Source of the DNA: JADGQN01 sp035315185
GTDB lineage: Bacteria > Desulfobacterota > Syntrophorhabdia > Syntrophorhabdales > WCHB1-27
Reading direction: 5' to 3'
DNA length: 64,000 nt
Assembly: GCA_035315185.1 (NCBI GenBank)
Contig: DATFYE010000101.1
Span: forward strand, 1-64,000
In this document: positions 52,566 to 62,338 of the stretch, one piece after another
Position numbering within the stretch: the first letter of the stretch is position 1
Layout of the letters: every line of letters starts with the position of its first letter
The notes under the pieces: generated by a model
Database searches by the model: none
What the model saw: the letters and a program-made list of their open reading frames with translations, nothing else
What the model was told of the DNA's origin: nothing
Translations under genes and position numbers: made by a program

Positions 52566-53051
52566 CTAAAAAAGCACCCACCAAATAAAGGTGCCGACCA
52601 TGACCACGCCAAGCGCGATCTTGACGACACTGCCGACCATAAAACCTATGAAGGTTCCCCAGCCGGAACGAAGAGCCTCTCGATGGGTTCTGCCTCTCAG
52701 CAGTTCCCCCGCCGCCGCTCCGACAAAGGGTCCGAGGATGAGGCCAGGAAACCCCGCTGCCAGCGTGCCGATCAGACCGCCAATGAGCGATCCGCACGCC
52801 CCGAATCGTGATGCACCATACCTTTTTGCGCCTATCGCTCCCGCGTAAAAGTCGAGAAGCAGAACGAGACCGGTAACCACGGACCAACCGACAATCGCTG
52901 CCAGACCGTAAGCTTGCCAGCCTGTTGCAAAACCGTAAAGGAGATAACCTGCGTAGATGAGAAGAATGCCTGGAATGACCGGCAGGACCGTTCCCACAAG
53001 ACCTACCGCCATAATCAGGAGGGTGACGATCGTCCAGAGCGCCTTCATCAA
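52566..53051 (-). CDS. DUF456 membrane protein
   Basis: This 161-residue protein has four to five hydrophobic segments and the DUF456 pattern (VLPVIPGILLIYAGYLLYG near the N-terminus, glycine-rich GACGSLIGGLIGTLAAGFPGLILGPFVGAAAGELL in the middle). DUF456 proteins are integral membrane proteins with glycine-zipper motifs and unknown function. It is alone on the minus strand. Confidence 0.8.
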   Translation of the reverse strand: MMKALWTIVTLLIMAVGLVGTVLPVIPGILLIYAGYLLYGFATGWQAYGLAAIVGWSVVTGLVLLLDFYAGAIGAKRYGASRFGACGSLIGGLIGTLAAGFPGLILGPFVGAAAGELLRGRTHREALRSGWGTFIGFMVGSVVKIALGVVMVGTFIWWVLF

Positions 53052-53605
53052 ATAAATCTAATGGCGAGAAGCCATAATTTCAATCGAAGGGGCGGCTATC
53101 TTTCCATGAAGATGTCGGGGTTATCGGGTGGACCAGCAGCATGGTCGCGAAGGAGGCCCAGAAGCAGAAGGTGTTCATCAAAACTGGGGAGAGCCTCGAT
53201 GAGCTGGCAAAGAAATGCGGCATCGACGCGGAAGGGCTGAAAGGAAGTATAACAGCGGCCCTCGGCCCATTTGTCACGCTTCGTAAGTGGACCATGGCGC
53301 AGGCTCCTTCCTACAAGATATTTTCTCATTGCATCATTTCGTGCTTCATTACAGTAGGTGGTAATGGCCGAGATTCTCGTCTCGTCGGCGTACGATCTTT
53401 GCAGGTGTTCTTGAGACTTTTCAAGCTGAGAAATTCTTCCTACTGAAATGCGCAACGCCGCCTGCTCCGGAGAGATTGAAGATTACGCATTGGTAATGTG
53501 CAATCTCCAGGCGATTCTTGACTACCAAATTTGTAGATGCTGTACGACTTCTCCTTTCATCTTCTCATTGCAGTAGTTCACAATACTCGCCTCAGTCAGG
53601 CTTGA
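53052..53605. other. Intergenic stretch with a flavoprotein remnant
   Basis: This 554-base stretch has no intact gene. A flavoprotein-like remnant lies at 53141-53270 (listed separately); the rest shows no recognisable frame or strong hairpin. Confidence 0.4.
53141..53270 (+). pseudogene. Remnant of a fumarate-reductase-type flavoprotein gene
   Basis: The frame here reads VFIKTGESLDELAKKCGID followed by AEGLKGS, which is the substrate-domain motif of fumarate reductase/3-oxosteroid dehydrogenase-type flavoproteins. Only about 40 codons remain and no FAD-binding part is present, so this is a decayed gene fragment. Confidence 0.45.
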
Positions 53606-55099
53606 TCACACAACTCTCTTGAAATCGATGAATCCCTGTTCCACATCTGTGTGAATCAGTTGCACCCGAATCTTCTGGCCCACGTCGATGCCTTCGAAAC
53701 CATGCACCAGTCTCCCTTCAACAGGAGGATCAAGAAGACGGGCCCACGTGCCTTTCGGGGCCGCGCCGGTAACGATGGCATCGAAGCGTTCCCCGATTCT
53801 TGCCTCCAGCAGCATTGCGGCTGCCGATTTTCCGACCTGCCGTTCCACCTTTTTGGCTGCATTTTCTTGTTCTGTGCAGTGTTTACCCAACGCCTCCAGG
53901 TCTTCTCTTTCATAAGGTACGGGATGTTGACCCATCGCAGCCTTCAGCAGCCGCTGCGTGATGAGGTCCGGATACCGGCGGTTAGGGGCTGTGGAATGAG
54001 TATAGTCCCCAACAGCGAGACCAAAGTGTCCGGGGGCAGTCTCTCCGGGAAGTTCTGCAACGTATTCACCCGGTCCCATGAGCTTGATCACCGAGAGGGA
54101 GAGGTCGGGGAATCTAAGCGGATCGGCTGCTTTCTCTTTCATTAGAAACTCCTCCAGCGCCGCTGCATCTGGATCATAAGGAAGCTTGAAGCCATGTTCC
54201 GCCGCAAGGTCGACAATCCGTTCCCATCGTTTTGGAGTGCGCACCACGCGGCGGAGCGAAGGGAATGTTTTTGACGAGAGATACCGGGCGCTCACACCGT
54301 TTGCGGCTATCATGAAATCCTCAATAAGCTCGGTAGCGCGGTTCTTTATCTCCACTTCCAGCCCACGGATCTCATTACCGTCAAATACCGGTCTGGCTTC
54401 AACGGTTTCAAGACTGAGGGCCCCGTGCAGGTGGCGAAGGTTCTTCATGCTTTGTGCTACCCTGTCCTGGATGCGCAGATTCTCATCGAGTCCATTTACC
54501 GCAGCAATAGCCTCGGGCACCGTCCCCTTCCCCTCCAGCCATGCCGCGACGCTGTTATACGCGAGCTTTGCATGATTGCGGACACGGGCCCGGTAGATAT
54601 CCGAGGTCTGTAACGACCCGTCTTGGCCGATCACCATTTCAATCACAATCGCCGGTCGATCCTCATTGAAGTTCAACGATGTGAGGTTGGTGGAAAGTTC
54701 TTCGGGAAGCATGGGGAACATCGTGGCAGCCGTATATACCGAGGTAGTATTGTAGCGGGCGTGATCGTCAATTGCCGAGCCATTCTTGACGATCGAGTCC
54801 ACGTCGGCCACGGCAACAAGGATCCTTACTTGATCTCCGGGCATCCCTTCGGCAACGGTAAGCTGATCCAGATCAAGGGAGTCATCGTTATCAATGGAAG
54901 CCCACGGAAGGCTCCTGAGGTCGTGAACCTGCTCACCGTCGGTTACGGCAGATAGCGAAGCATCCTGTAAGGGAGCCGGAATCCCGGCAAGTTCGGTGAG
55001 TGCTTCAGCAGAAAAGTCAGGGAGTAATCCTCTCTCAAGCATCGCCCTCCGGGCGATTCTCCGGAGAGTGGCCCGGTGCCCTTTATCGTTCGTATTCAT
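53606..55099 (-). CDS. RNB-domain ribonuclease (RNase II/R-like)
   Basis: This 497-residue protein is mainly an RNB catalytic domain: ASIDNDDSLDLDQL (Asp residues at about 67-75, metal-binding) and STAPNRRYPDLITQRLL towards the C-terminus, then a short S1-like end. RNase R is over 700 residues; this one lacks the N-terminal cold-shock domains. RNB enzymes degrade RNA from the 3' end. The shorter architecture resembles stand-alone RNB proteins of bacteria and may have a restricted substrate. Confidence 0.85.
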   Translation of the reverse strand: MNTNDKGHRATLRRIARRAMLERGLLPDFSAEALTELAGIPAPLQDASLSAVTDGEQVHDLRSLPWASIDNDDSLDLDQLTVAEGMPGDQVRILVAVADVDSIVKNGSAIDDHARYNTTSVYTAATMFPMLPEELSTNLTSLNFNEDRPAIVIEMVIGQDGSLQTSDIYRARVRNHAKLAYNSVAAWLEGKGTVPEAIAAVNGLDENLRIQDRVAQSMKNLRHLHGALSLETVEARPVFDGNEIRGLEVEIKNRATELIEDFMIAANGVSARYLSSKTFPSLRRVVRTPKRWERIVDLAAEHGFKLPYDPDAAALEEFLMKEKAADPLRFPDLSLSVIKLMGPGEYVAELPGETAPGHFGLAVGDYTHSTAPNRRYPDLITQRLLKAAMGQHPVPYEREDLEALGKHCTEQENAAKKVERQVGKSAAAMLLEARIGERFDAIVTGAAPKGTWARLLDPPVEGRLVHGFEGIDVGQKIRVQLIHTDVEQGFIDFKRVV

Positions 55100-55227
55100 G
55101 GGACATGCCTCCTGCCTCTTATTTCAGAAATCACCGACTACTCAGTATTGGAACATTGCATAAAAAATATGGCAACAGAAATGAGTCTGTTTCCACCAGA
55201 ATCCCATTTTTATCGGAAAGTTGGTCC

Positions 55228-55884
55228 TTAAAAAAAGATCCCATAGATTCCAATCAATACGAGAAGCAACCCGGAGACCGGTCCGGTCACAGTCCCGATC
55301 CATCGATACCGTATAGAGCGACCCGCGCTTCTACCAGCCCAAATGGCAATAATACTAAAGATAACGACAAAAGAGGTGACCAGAGAGAGGCTTAAGCCCA
55401 GCAGGCCGGCTGCCACGCCGTTGACTAGATTATTCAATGTCAATGCGACGCCCAAAAGAACAGTTTCTCGAATATGAATATGCGTGGAGCAAACCTTATC
55501 TAAAAAAAACGGGTCGTCAAGAAACTTCAGTATATTGCTGAACATAACGTGTTGCGAAATGACTTTTCTTGCGTCCTGGAGTTGCTCTACGGAGGACCCG
55601 GCTTTGCGCACCCGCCTTGTCCCCTGTATGATGACCCAGACCCCTATCCCAATCAGTATCAATCCTCCGACGACAGTGGCCAGCTCAGGCTTTAAGACAC
55701 GGTATAGTGAAGCCCCCGCAAGCATTGAGAGGAGAGTTCCGGTACCGCTTATAAGGGCGATGATAAGATTGGAAGTAAAGGAGATACAGGTTCCTCTGAC
55801 TCCATAGACAATTCCTACGCCTACGTTGTCAAAGTTACTCGAAGTTGCCAGAGCCAAGATCGACAGCAGGTGTATGGTGTGCAT
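55228..55884 (-). CDS. MntP/YtaF-type membrane protein
   Basis: This is a 218-residue membrane protein with about six hydrophobic helices and the motifs ATSSNFDNVGVGIVYG (about 13-28) and LNNLVNGVAAG (about 147-157). These match the Asp/Asn-containing motifs of the MntP/YtaF group. MntP exports manganese; YtaF relatives have unknown roles. The charged loop (about 85-125) is longer than in MntP. Confidence 0.75.
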   Translation of the reverse strand: MHTIHLLSILALATSSNFDNVGVGIVYGVRGTCISFTSNLIIALISGTGTLLSMLAGASLYRVLKPELATVVGGLILIGIGVWVIIQGTRRVRKAGSSVEQLQDARKVISQHVMFSNILKFLDDPFFLDKVCSTHIHIRETVLLGVALTLNNLVNGVAAGLLGLSLSLVTSFVVIFSIIAIWAGRSAGRSIRYRWIGTVTGPVSGLLLVLIGIYGIFF

Positions 55885-55999
55885 TTCCTTATCCCGAGAG
55901 AATCACGGTCTATGTGCTTGAGCCGCTCTCAATCCCTTCGAAGAGAACTTTTCCGGGCTGGCACGCTACCGTGCCCGTTACTCTTGAGGCTCCCTGCTT

Positions 56000-56578
56000 T
56001 CAAGGCCGGCCCTCCATCCGGTCCGTCTCCCTCTTGTGCAAGAAATAGATGATATAGACCAGGGCACCGGTCCAAAGTATGCCGAGAATGATCCAATGTT
56101 CGTACTGTCTCACATTGACCATGACTGCCCGTGCTGCAGCCCCGAAAAGATAGCCGACAAACGCCACTACCACGGACCAGACGAGCGCCCCGATCAGATT
56201 GAGGATAACAAAACGGCTGGTACTGATGCCGCTCAAGCCAAAGGCAAACGGTGTCACCGTGCGAAGGCCGTACATGAAACGAAACCCGAGGACGACGAGG
56301 GTCCGGTACTGGTCAAAAAGCTGCAATACCCTTGCAACCTTGGTCTCCCAGGCAGGTCGCCTGTGCAGGAAGGTCTTACCCTTCATCCGTCCGACAAAGA
56401 AATAGAACTGATCTCCCGCCAGACTCCCCAGAAAGGCGGCCAGTATGACCCATTGCAGCTTCAGGTATCCGCCGTGCGCTGCAAAGCCTGCGGCGATCAA
56501 GATGGTTTCTCCTTCGAAAAATGTGCCAACAACCAACGCCATGTACCCATAGTGCGAGACCAGATACTCGAAAGTCAT
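56000..56578 (-). CDS. DedA family membrane protein
   Basis: This is a 192-residue DedA-family protein: FFEGETILIAAGFAAHGG near the N-terminus, GSLAGDQFYFFVGRMKG (about 51-67), FRFMYGLRTVTPFAFGLSG (about 98-116) and C-terminal helices. DedA proteins are inner-membrane flippases or transporters for undecaprenyl phosphate or other lipids. The expected Arg and Glu/Asp of the pore are present. It stands alone. Confidence 0.88.
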   Translation of the reverse strand: MTFEYLVSHYGYMALVVGTFFEGETILIAAGFAAHGGYLKLQWVILAAFLGSLAGDQFYFFVGRMKGKTFLHRRPAWETKVARVLQLFDQYRTLVVLGFRFMYGLRTVTPFAFGLSGISTSRFVILNLIGALVWSVVVAFVGYLFGAAARAVMVNVRQYEHWIILGILWTGALVYIIYFLHKRETDRMEGRP

Positions 56579-56718
56579 GCGCTTCTTCTCAAGCCCCGAG
56601 CCCGTGACAAAAACCAGACTCCAACGTGGAGCTTAACCGGGAACTTGGAATAATTCTTTTCAACATCGTTGCACGGCCGCCATCTTATTTCTGTACAGGA
56701 CACTCAGGCATTTCTGCA

Positions 56719-56760
56719 GAAAAAAGGGACCCCAACACTGAGAAAGCATTATGGTCCCTG
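56719..56760 (-). terminator. Orphan minus-strand terminator-like hairpin
   Basis: AGGGACC (56725-56731) pairs with GGTCCCT (56753-56759); on the minus strand a run of six T follows the stem. No minus-strand gene lies to the right for 2.7 kb, so it may end a small unrecognised RNA transcribed leftward from the phosphoketolase leader. Confidence 0.45.
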
Positions 56761-56962
56761 CAAATAAGGATAGTACCGGTCTTGGAGTAAAGCAAGGAAC
56801 GCAGAACGTGGTCCATTTGACATCTCACCCATTGTAGGGAAAACTGTTAACCTCTTCAGGCTTCCGTGGATTGAATGAAGCCACGGCTGGGGTGGCACCA
56901 GGACGACGTGCTGCGGATGCGCGAAGGCGGCATCCTGCAAAGCGGGAAAGGAGAAGATCGTG

Positions 56963-59410
56963 ATGACTAAATCACCGGTTGCTCAAACCACTGCGTCAGG
57001 GAACCCCCTGAGCGCCGACGAACTTCGGAAGATCGACGCCTATTGGCGTGCAACTCTTTATCTCTGCGTCGGCATGATTTTTCTAAAGGACAATCCTCTC
57101 CTGAGAGAGCCCCTTAAGATGGAACACATTAAGCGGCGCCTCCTGGGCCATTGGGGATCGGACCCCGGTCAGACGTTGACTTGGGTGCACCTGAACCGGT
57201 TGATCAAGAAGTATGACCTGAACATGATCTATATCTCAGGGCCCGGTCACGGCGCGCCCGCCACCCTTTCCAACGCTTACCTCGAAGGAGCCTATTCCGA
57301 GATCTACCCGGATAAGAGCGAAGACTTAGAGGGCATGCGAAAGTTCCTCAAAGAGTTCTCCTTCCCCGGAGGCATCGGCAGCCACTGCACTCCCGAGACC
57401 CCCGGCTCGATTCACGAGGGTGGCGAACTGGGCTATAGCATATCCCACGCCTTTGGGGCGGCCTTCGATAACCCTGATCTGATCGTTGCAGTCATGGTGG
57501 GCGACGGTGAGGCCGAGACCGGGCCTCTGGCCACGGCCTGGCACTCCAACAAGTTTCTCAATCCCATCCGTGACGGCGCGGTACTCCCCATCCTGCACCT
57601 GAACGGCTACAAAATTGCCAATCCAACGGTGTTGGCAAGAATTAGCCACCAGCAGCTTGAGAGTCTGTTTATCGGCTACGGGTATAAACCCTACTTTGTC
57701 GAAGGTTCTAACGTTGAAGCGATGCACCAGTTGATGGCCCAAACGCTGGAGACGGTGATCGCGGAGATCAAGAAGATCCAGCACGAAGCCCGCACCACTG
57801 GCATTACTCAGCTGCCCGAGTGGCCGATGATCGTGCTTCGCACGCCCAAAGGCTGGACGGGCCCCAAGGAAGTGGACGGTCACAAGGTGGAAGATTTCTG
57901 GCGTGCTCACCAGGTGCCCTTCCAGGTTCACGAAAATCCTGCTCACCTGAAGCTGCTCGAGGAGTGGATGCACAGCTACAGGCCCGAGGAACTGTTTGAC
58001 GAGAAGGGCAAGCTGATTCCGGAGCTGAAGGCATTGGCTCCCGCCGGCACTCGACGCTTGAGCGCCAACCCCGTTACTAATGGAGGCTTGGTGCGCACTT
58101 CACTTCGCCTGCCGGAGTTTCGTAACTACGCTGTCGAAGTGACCAGGCCCGGCAGCGCCATGGTCGGGAACACACAAGTTCTGGGCGTCTTCCTGCGCGA
58201 CGTGATGCGCAACAACATGACCAGTTTTCGGGTCTTTGGTCCGGATGAAACTGCCTCCAACCAACTCACGGCCATTTACGAAGCCACCAAGAAGACCTGG
58301 ATGGAGGAAATCAAGCCCGAGGATGCGGATGGCAGCGAACTCTCCCCTCACGGTCGGGTAATGGAGATGCTCAGCGAGCACACGTTAGAGGGCTGGCTGG
58401 AAGGATACCTGCTGACCGGGCGTCACGGTCTCTTCGCTTCGTATGAAGCCTTCATCCATGTGATCGACTCGATGTTCAACCAGCATGCCAAGTGGCTGGA
58501 GAAGTGCCAGGATGTCCCTTGGCGAACTCCCGTTTCTTCACTGAACATATTGATCACTTCCGTCGTCTGGCGCCAGGACCACAACGGCTTCAGCCACCAG
58601 GACCCCGGCTTTCTGGACCTGGTCACCAACAAGAGCGCGAAGGTGACGCGTATCTACCTGCCGCCCGATGCCAACTGTCTGCTGTCGGTGGCGGACCACT
58701 GCCTGCGCAGCACAAACTATGTCAATGTTATCGTTTCGGATAAGCAGCTTCACCTCCAATATCTGACCATGGATGAAGCCATCCAGCACTGTTCCAAGGG
58801 CATCGGCATCTGGGATTGGGCCAGCACCGACCAGGGAGGCGAACCCGACGTAGTATTGGCCTGCGCGGGCGACATCCCCACCACGGAAGCCCTGGCGGCA
58901 GACGCTTTGCTCCGTGAGCACTTTCCCGATCTCAAGATCCGTTTCATCAACGTCGTCGACCTGTTCAAGCTGGAACCGCAGACCGAACACGGCCATGGCC
59001 TGTCAGACCAGGAGTTTGACAGCCTGTTCACCACAGACAAGCCGATCATTTTTGATTTTCATGGCTACCCCTGGCTGATCCACAAGCTCGCTTACCGGCG
59101 CACCAACCACAAGAACCTGCACGTGCGCGGCTACAAGGAACACGGCAATATTGATACGCCGCTGGAGCTCGCCATTCGCAACCAGATCGATCGTTTCAAT
59201 CTGGCGATTGATGTCATCGACCGGGTCCCCAAGCTGCGAATTATAGGGGCTCAAGTCAAGGAGTGGTTAAAGAACCAGATTATCGAGAATACCAACTATG
59301 CGTATGAGCAGGGTATCGATAAGCCCGAGTTCACCGATTGGAAGTGGCCTGGGGGACGTGAGCCGGACACAGGGTCAAGGGGCATGGGTCAAGGGTCAAG
59401 GAAAAAATGA
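56963..59410 (+). CDS. Phosphoketolase (XFP-type)
   Basis: This 815-residue protein matches phosphoketolase throughout: ISGPGHGAPATLSNAYLEG, GGIGSHCTPETPGSIHEGGELGY, VGDGEAETGPLATAWHSN (thiamine diphosphate binding), VLHLNGYKIANPT and EALIHVID-type regions. It cleaves xylulose-5-phosphate and/or fructose-6-phosphate to acetyl phosphate and an aldose phosphate. The start is ATG 56963 after GAAAGGAGAAG; a GTG just before is possible. The last 20 residues come from GGGTCAAGG repeats and are not family-like. Confidence 0.93.
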   Translation: MTKSPVAQTTASGNPLSADELRKIDAYWRATLYLCVGMIFLKDNPLLREPLKMEHIKRRLLGHWGSDPGQTLTWVHLNRLIKKYDLNMIYISGPGHGAPATLSNAYLEGAYSEIYPDKSEDLEGMRKFLKEFSFPGGIGSHCTPETPGSIHEGGELGYSISHAFGAAFDNPDLIVAVMVGDGEAETGPLATAWHSNKFLNPIRDGAVLPILHLNGYKIANPTVLARISHQQLESLFIGYGYKPYFVEGSNVEAMHQLMAQTLETVIAEIKKIQHEARTTGITQLPEWPMIVLRTPKGWTGPKEVDGHKVEDFWRAHQVPFQVHENPAHLKLLEEWMHSYRPEELFDEKGKLIPELKALAPAGTRRLSANPVTNGGLVRTSLRLPEFRNYAVEVTRPGSAMVGNTQVLGVFLRDVMRNNMTSFRVFGPDETASNQLTAIYEATKKTWMEEIKPEDADGSELSPHGRVMEMLSEHTLEGWLEGYLLTGRHGLFASYEAFIHVIDSMFNQHAKWLEKCQDVPWRTPVSSLNILITSVVWRQDHNGFSHQDPGFLDLVTNKSAKVTRIYLPPDANCLLSVADHCLRSTNYVNVIVSDKQLHLQYLTMDEAIQHCSKGIGIWDWASTDQGGEPDVVLACAGDIPTTEALAADALLREHFPDLKIRFINVVDLFKLEPQTEHGHGLSDQEFDSLFTTDKPIIFDFHGYPWLIHKLAYRRTNHKNLHVRGYKEHGNIDTPLELAIRNQIDRFNLAIDVIDRVPKLRIIGAQVKEWLKNQIIENTNYAYEQGIDKPEFTDWKWPGGREPDTGSRGMGQGSRKK

Positions 59411-59447
59411 CCACGCGCACCACAATGCTTTCAATGGATACCCGCCA

Positions 59448-62006
59448 TCACACCTCGCGAGCTTTGTTTACCACAAAACGCCGGTAGAAGAGTTGCTTGA
59501 CTCCCTCTGCTGCAGAGAGGTAGACCACGACCATACCGGCAAGCAGCAGGAAGAACAAGGGAGGGGGCGCCACAAAACCCAGGTACGCGCCTAATGGTGA
59601 CAGGGGCAACACAACGGCTACGGCTACGGTAATCAGGGCGCCGATCGCCAGCCATCGGTTCGGGCGGCTCTTCAGCGGGTTTCTCTGGGTACGGATGATA
59701 AAAATGACCAGCACCTGCGTGGCCATCGATTCGATGAACCAGCCCGTATGAAAGAGGGCTTCACCCGCATGGAAAATCTTGAGCATAATGTAAAACGTAA
59801 GGAAGTCAAAGACTGAACTGACCGGTCCCATAGCAAGCATGAAATTGCGGATCAGCTTCATATCCCACTGCCGCGGACGGATCAGATACTCCTCGTCAAC
59901 CTTGTCTAAAGGGATCGGTATCTCGGAAAAGTCGTAGAGGAGGTTGTTGAGGAGGATCTGTCCCGGCAACATCGGAAGGAAGGGAAGGAAGAGCGAGGCG
60001 CCGGCCATGCTGAACATGTTGCCGAAATTGGAGCTGGTCCCCATCATGATGTATTTCATTATGTTGCCGAAGGTGCGCCGTCCCTCGAAGACCCCTTCGG
60101 CAATCACATTCAGGTCACGTTCCAGCATGATCATGTCCGCGGCATCTTTCGCTACGTCGACAGCAGTATCAACAGAAAAGCCGATGTCTGCGGAATGGAG
60201 CGAAGGCGCATCGTTTATGCCGTCACCTAGATAACCGACTACTCGCCCGCGCCGCTTGAGCGCCAGAATGATCCTGTTTTTCTGGGCCGGCGCAACCCGG
60301 CAGAACAAGTCTACAGTCTCTACCTGCGCCAGCAGCGCTTGGTCATCCATCTGCTGGATTTCCGGACCCGTGAGCGCTCTCCCCTCGGGAAGACCGAGTT
60401 GCCGGCAGATATGCTGTGTCACGAGGTCATTGTCACCGGTAACGACTTTCACCTTAATTCCTGCCGAAGTAAGCCGGGCGAGGGCTTCTTTGGCGCTCGC
60501 CTTGGGCGGGTCGAGAAACGCGGCAAAACCGACAAAGGTCAGCTCTGTCTCGTCACTTACCACGGCATGAGGGTGATCGGCGGCCACAGGATGCCATGCG
60601 ATGCCCAGAACCCGAAAACCGTCGCGCCCCAGGCTCTCATAAAGACCCTTGATTGTGTTACGCGTCGTTTCGTCCAAAGGCCGCAGATCATTCTCGCCCT
60701 CCCCTTCACACCTGGTCGAGAGCCTGAGAATATCTTCCGGCGCTCCCTTGACTACGAGGATCCTTGCCTGGCTCCTCTCGATAAGCACCGAGACGCGCCG
60801 CCGCTCGAAGTCGAAAGGGACCTCATCGATCTTTCGCCAGCCGCTCGCGTCAATCTCTCGGTGCTCGAGGATCGCGTCATCGAGGGGACTCTTCAGGCCG
60901 GTCTCGAAGAAGCTATTCAAGTACGCCAGTTCCAGGACCCGGGAGCTCTCCTGTCCAAGACCATTCACGTGGCGCTCCAGATGAATGCGAGCCTCCGTGA
61001 GGGTACCTGTTTTGTCCGTACAGAGCACATCCATGCTGCCGAGGTTCTGGATGGCTGACAATCGTTTCACGATCACCTTTTTTGCCGCCATGCGCAGGGC
61101 CCCCTTCGAGAGGGTGACCGAAACCACCATGGGCAACATTTCCGGGGTGAGGCCAACAGCGAGGGCTACGGCGAAAAGGAAAGATTCCAGCCACGGCCGA
61201 TGAGAAAGGGCGTTGACCAGCAGAACGAACAAAACAAGGAGAATCGTTAACCGCATGATCAGGAGACCGAAGCGGTGGGTGCCATGCTCAAACGCCGTGG
61301 GGGGCGCCTTTGCCACGAGACTATCCGCAATTTCGCCAAACGCAGTATGTGATCCCGTGCGGCAGACCAGGATTTTCGCAGAGCCGCTGATGACCGAGGT
61401 GCCCATGAGCACTGCATTAGCGGCCGAGAGAAGCTCCTTTTCCTCAGGCAATTCACCCGGGATCTTTTCTACGGGATAAGGTTCTCCTGTGAGGAGGGCC
61501 TGGTTCAAAAAGAAATCCTTTGCTTCGAGAATTCGCCCATCACCGGGTATCAGGTCCCCAGCCGCGAGCAGGACAACGTCTCCGGGCACCAATCCTTCCA
61601 GCGCAAGGTCGGAAGGTTTACCGTCCCGTAGCACCTGGACGCGCACGGCTACCGACTGGCGAAGGCGTTCTGCCGCTTCCCCGGCCCGGTGCTCCTGAAT
61701 GAAATCGAGAGTGACGCTGACGAGAATGATGGTGCTGATGATAATGAAGCCGGTAAGATCGCCGGTAAGCGCTAATATGCAACTGGCAACCAGCAGAATG
61801 ATGACGAGAGGATTGCGGAATTTCGCCAGATACTGTAAAAGCACCGCACTTTTTTTTGTTGCGTGCACTTGATTGGGCCCGAAACGGGTGAGGCGTGCGG
61901 CCGCCTCTGCACTTGTCAGCCCGGAAGGGCCGGAGGCAACCTGTTCCAGGAGAACAGGGGTTGGCAGTTGCCAGAATGCGTTCTGTTCTTGAGGAGTAAA
62001 TTTCAC
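59448..62006 (-). CDS. mgtA: Mg2+-importing P-type ATPase
   Basis: This is an 852-residue P3B-type ATPase: TGEP (173-176), GLTPEMLP (285-292), phosphorylation site Asp331 in DKTGTLT, GDGIND near 598, and about ten transmembrane helices. MgtA/MgtB use ATP to import Mg2+. The gene is convergent with the phosphoketolase gene (37 bases between stops). No leader riboswitch is visible in the 300 bases upstream. Confidence 0.9.
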   Translation of the reverse strand: MKFTPQEQNAFWQLPTPVLLEQVASGPSGLTSAEAAARLTRFGPNQVHATKKSAVLLQYLAKFRNPLVIILLVASCILALTGDLTGFIIISTIILVSVTLDFIQEHRAGEAAERLRQSVAVRVQVLRDGKPSDLALEGLVPGDVVLLAAGDLIPGDGRILEAKDFFLNQALLTGEPYPVEKIPGELPEEKELLSAANAVLMGTSVISGSAKILVCRTGSHTAFGEIADSLVAKAPPTAFEHGTHRFGLLIMRLTILLVLFVLLVNALSHRPWLESFLFAVALAVGLTPEMLPMVVSVTLSKGALRMAAKKVIVKRLSAIQNLGSMDVLCTDKTGTLTEARIHLERHVNGLGQESSRVLELAYLNSFFETGLKSPLDDAILEHREIDASGWRKIDEVPFDFERRRVSVLIERSQARILVVKGAPEDILRLSTRCEGEGENDLRPLDETTRNTIKGLYESLGRDGFRVLGIAWHPVAADHPHAVVSDETELTFVGFAAFLDPPKASAKEALARLTSAGIKVKVVTGDNDLVTQHICRQLGLPEGRALTGPEIQQMDDQALLAQVETVDLFCRVAPAQKNRIILALKRRGRVVGYLGDGINDAPSLHSADIGFSVDTAVDVAKDAADMIMLERDLNVIAEGVFEGRRTFGNIMKYIMMGTSSNFGNMFSMAGASLFLPFLPMLPGQILLNNLLYDFSEIPIPLDKVDEEYLIRPRQWDMKLIRNFMLAMGPVSSVFDFLTFYIMLKIFHAGEALFHTGWFIESMATQVLVIFIIRTQRNPLKSRPNRWLAIGALITVAVAVVLPLSPLGAYLGFVAPPPLFFLLLAGMVVVYLSAAEGVKQLFYRRFVVNKAREV

Positions 62007-62243
62007 CGGCTTACATTCCTTTTCCAGAACTTAAGTTTACTTTACGTGGAGATTGTTGCTGTCTCTTGCATTATTGCACGAGGGGAGAAGATTTTCCACG
62101 TCAATCGAGACACCCTCGCATAGGAGAATTGACTGCATAGTTGAAACACGTCCGGCCGGCAGAGCAATAGGACTTTCCGACGCCGTGTGCGGCACAGCCG
62201 ACCGGTCTGTTGAAAATAGCAATGGAAAGGTTCAACTAACAGC

Positions 62244-62273
62244 TTGACATCGCCTTTTTCATTTCCCTATACT
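62244..62273 (+). promoter_or_regulatory. Sigma70-type promoter
   Basis: TTGACA (62244-62249) and TATACT (62268-62273) are separated by 18 bases. It is about 65 bases upstream of the desaturase start and may serve that fragment and the genes after it. Confidence 0.6.
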
Positions 62274-62338
62274 CACCTAATGGACGGCGAAAGCCTTGCT
62301 GGTCTGATGTCAAAAGACTCCCAGTCGGGGAAGTTCCC

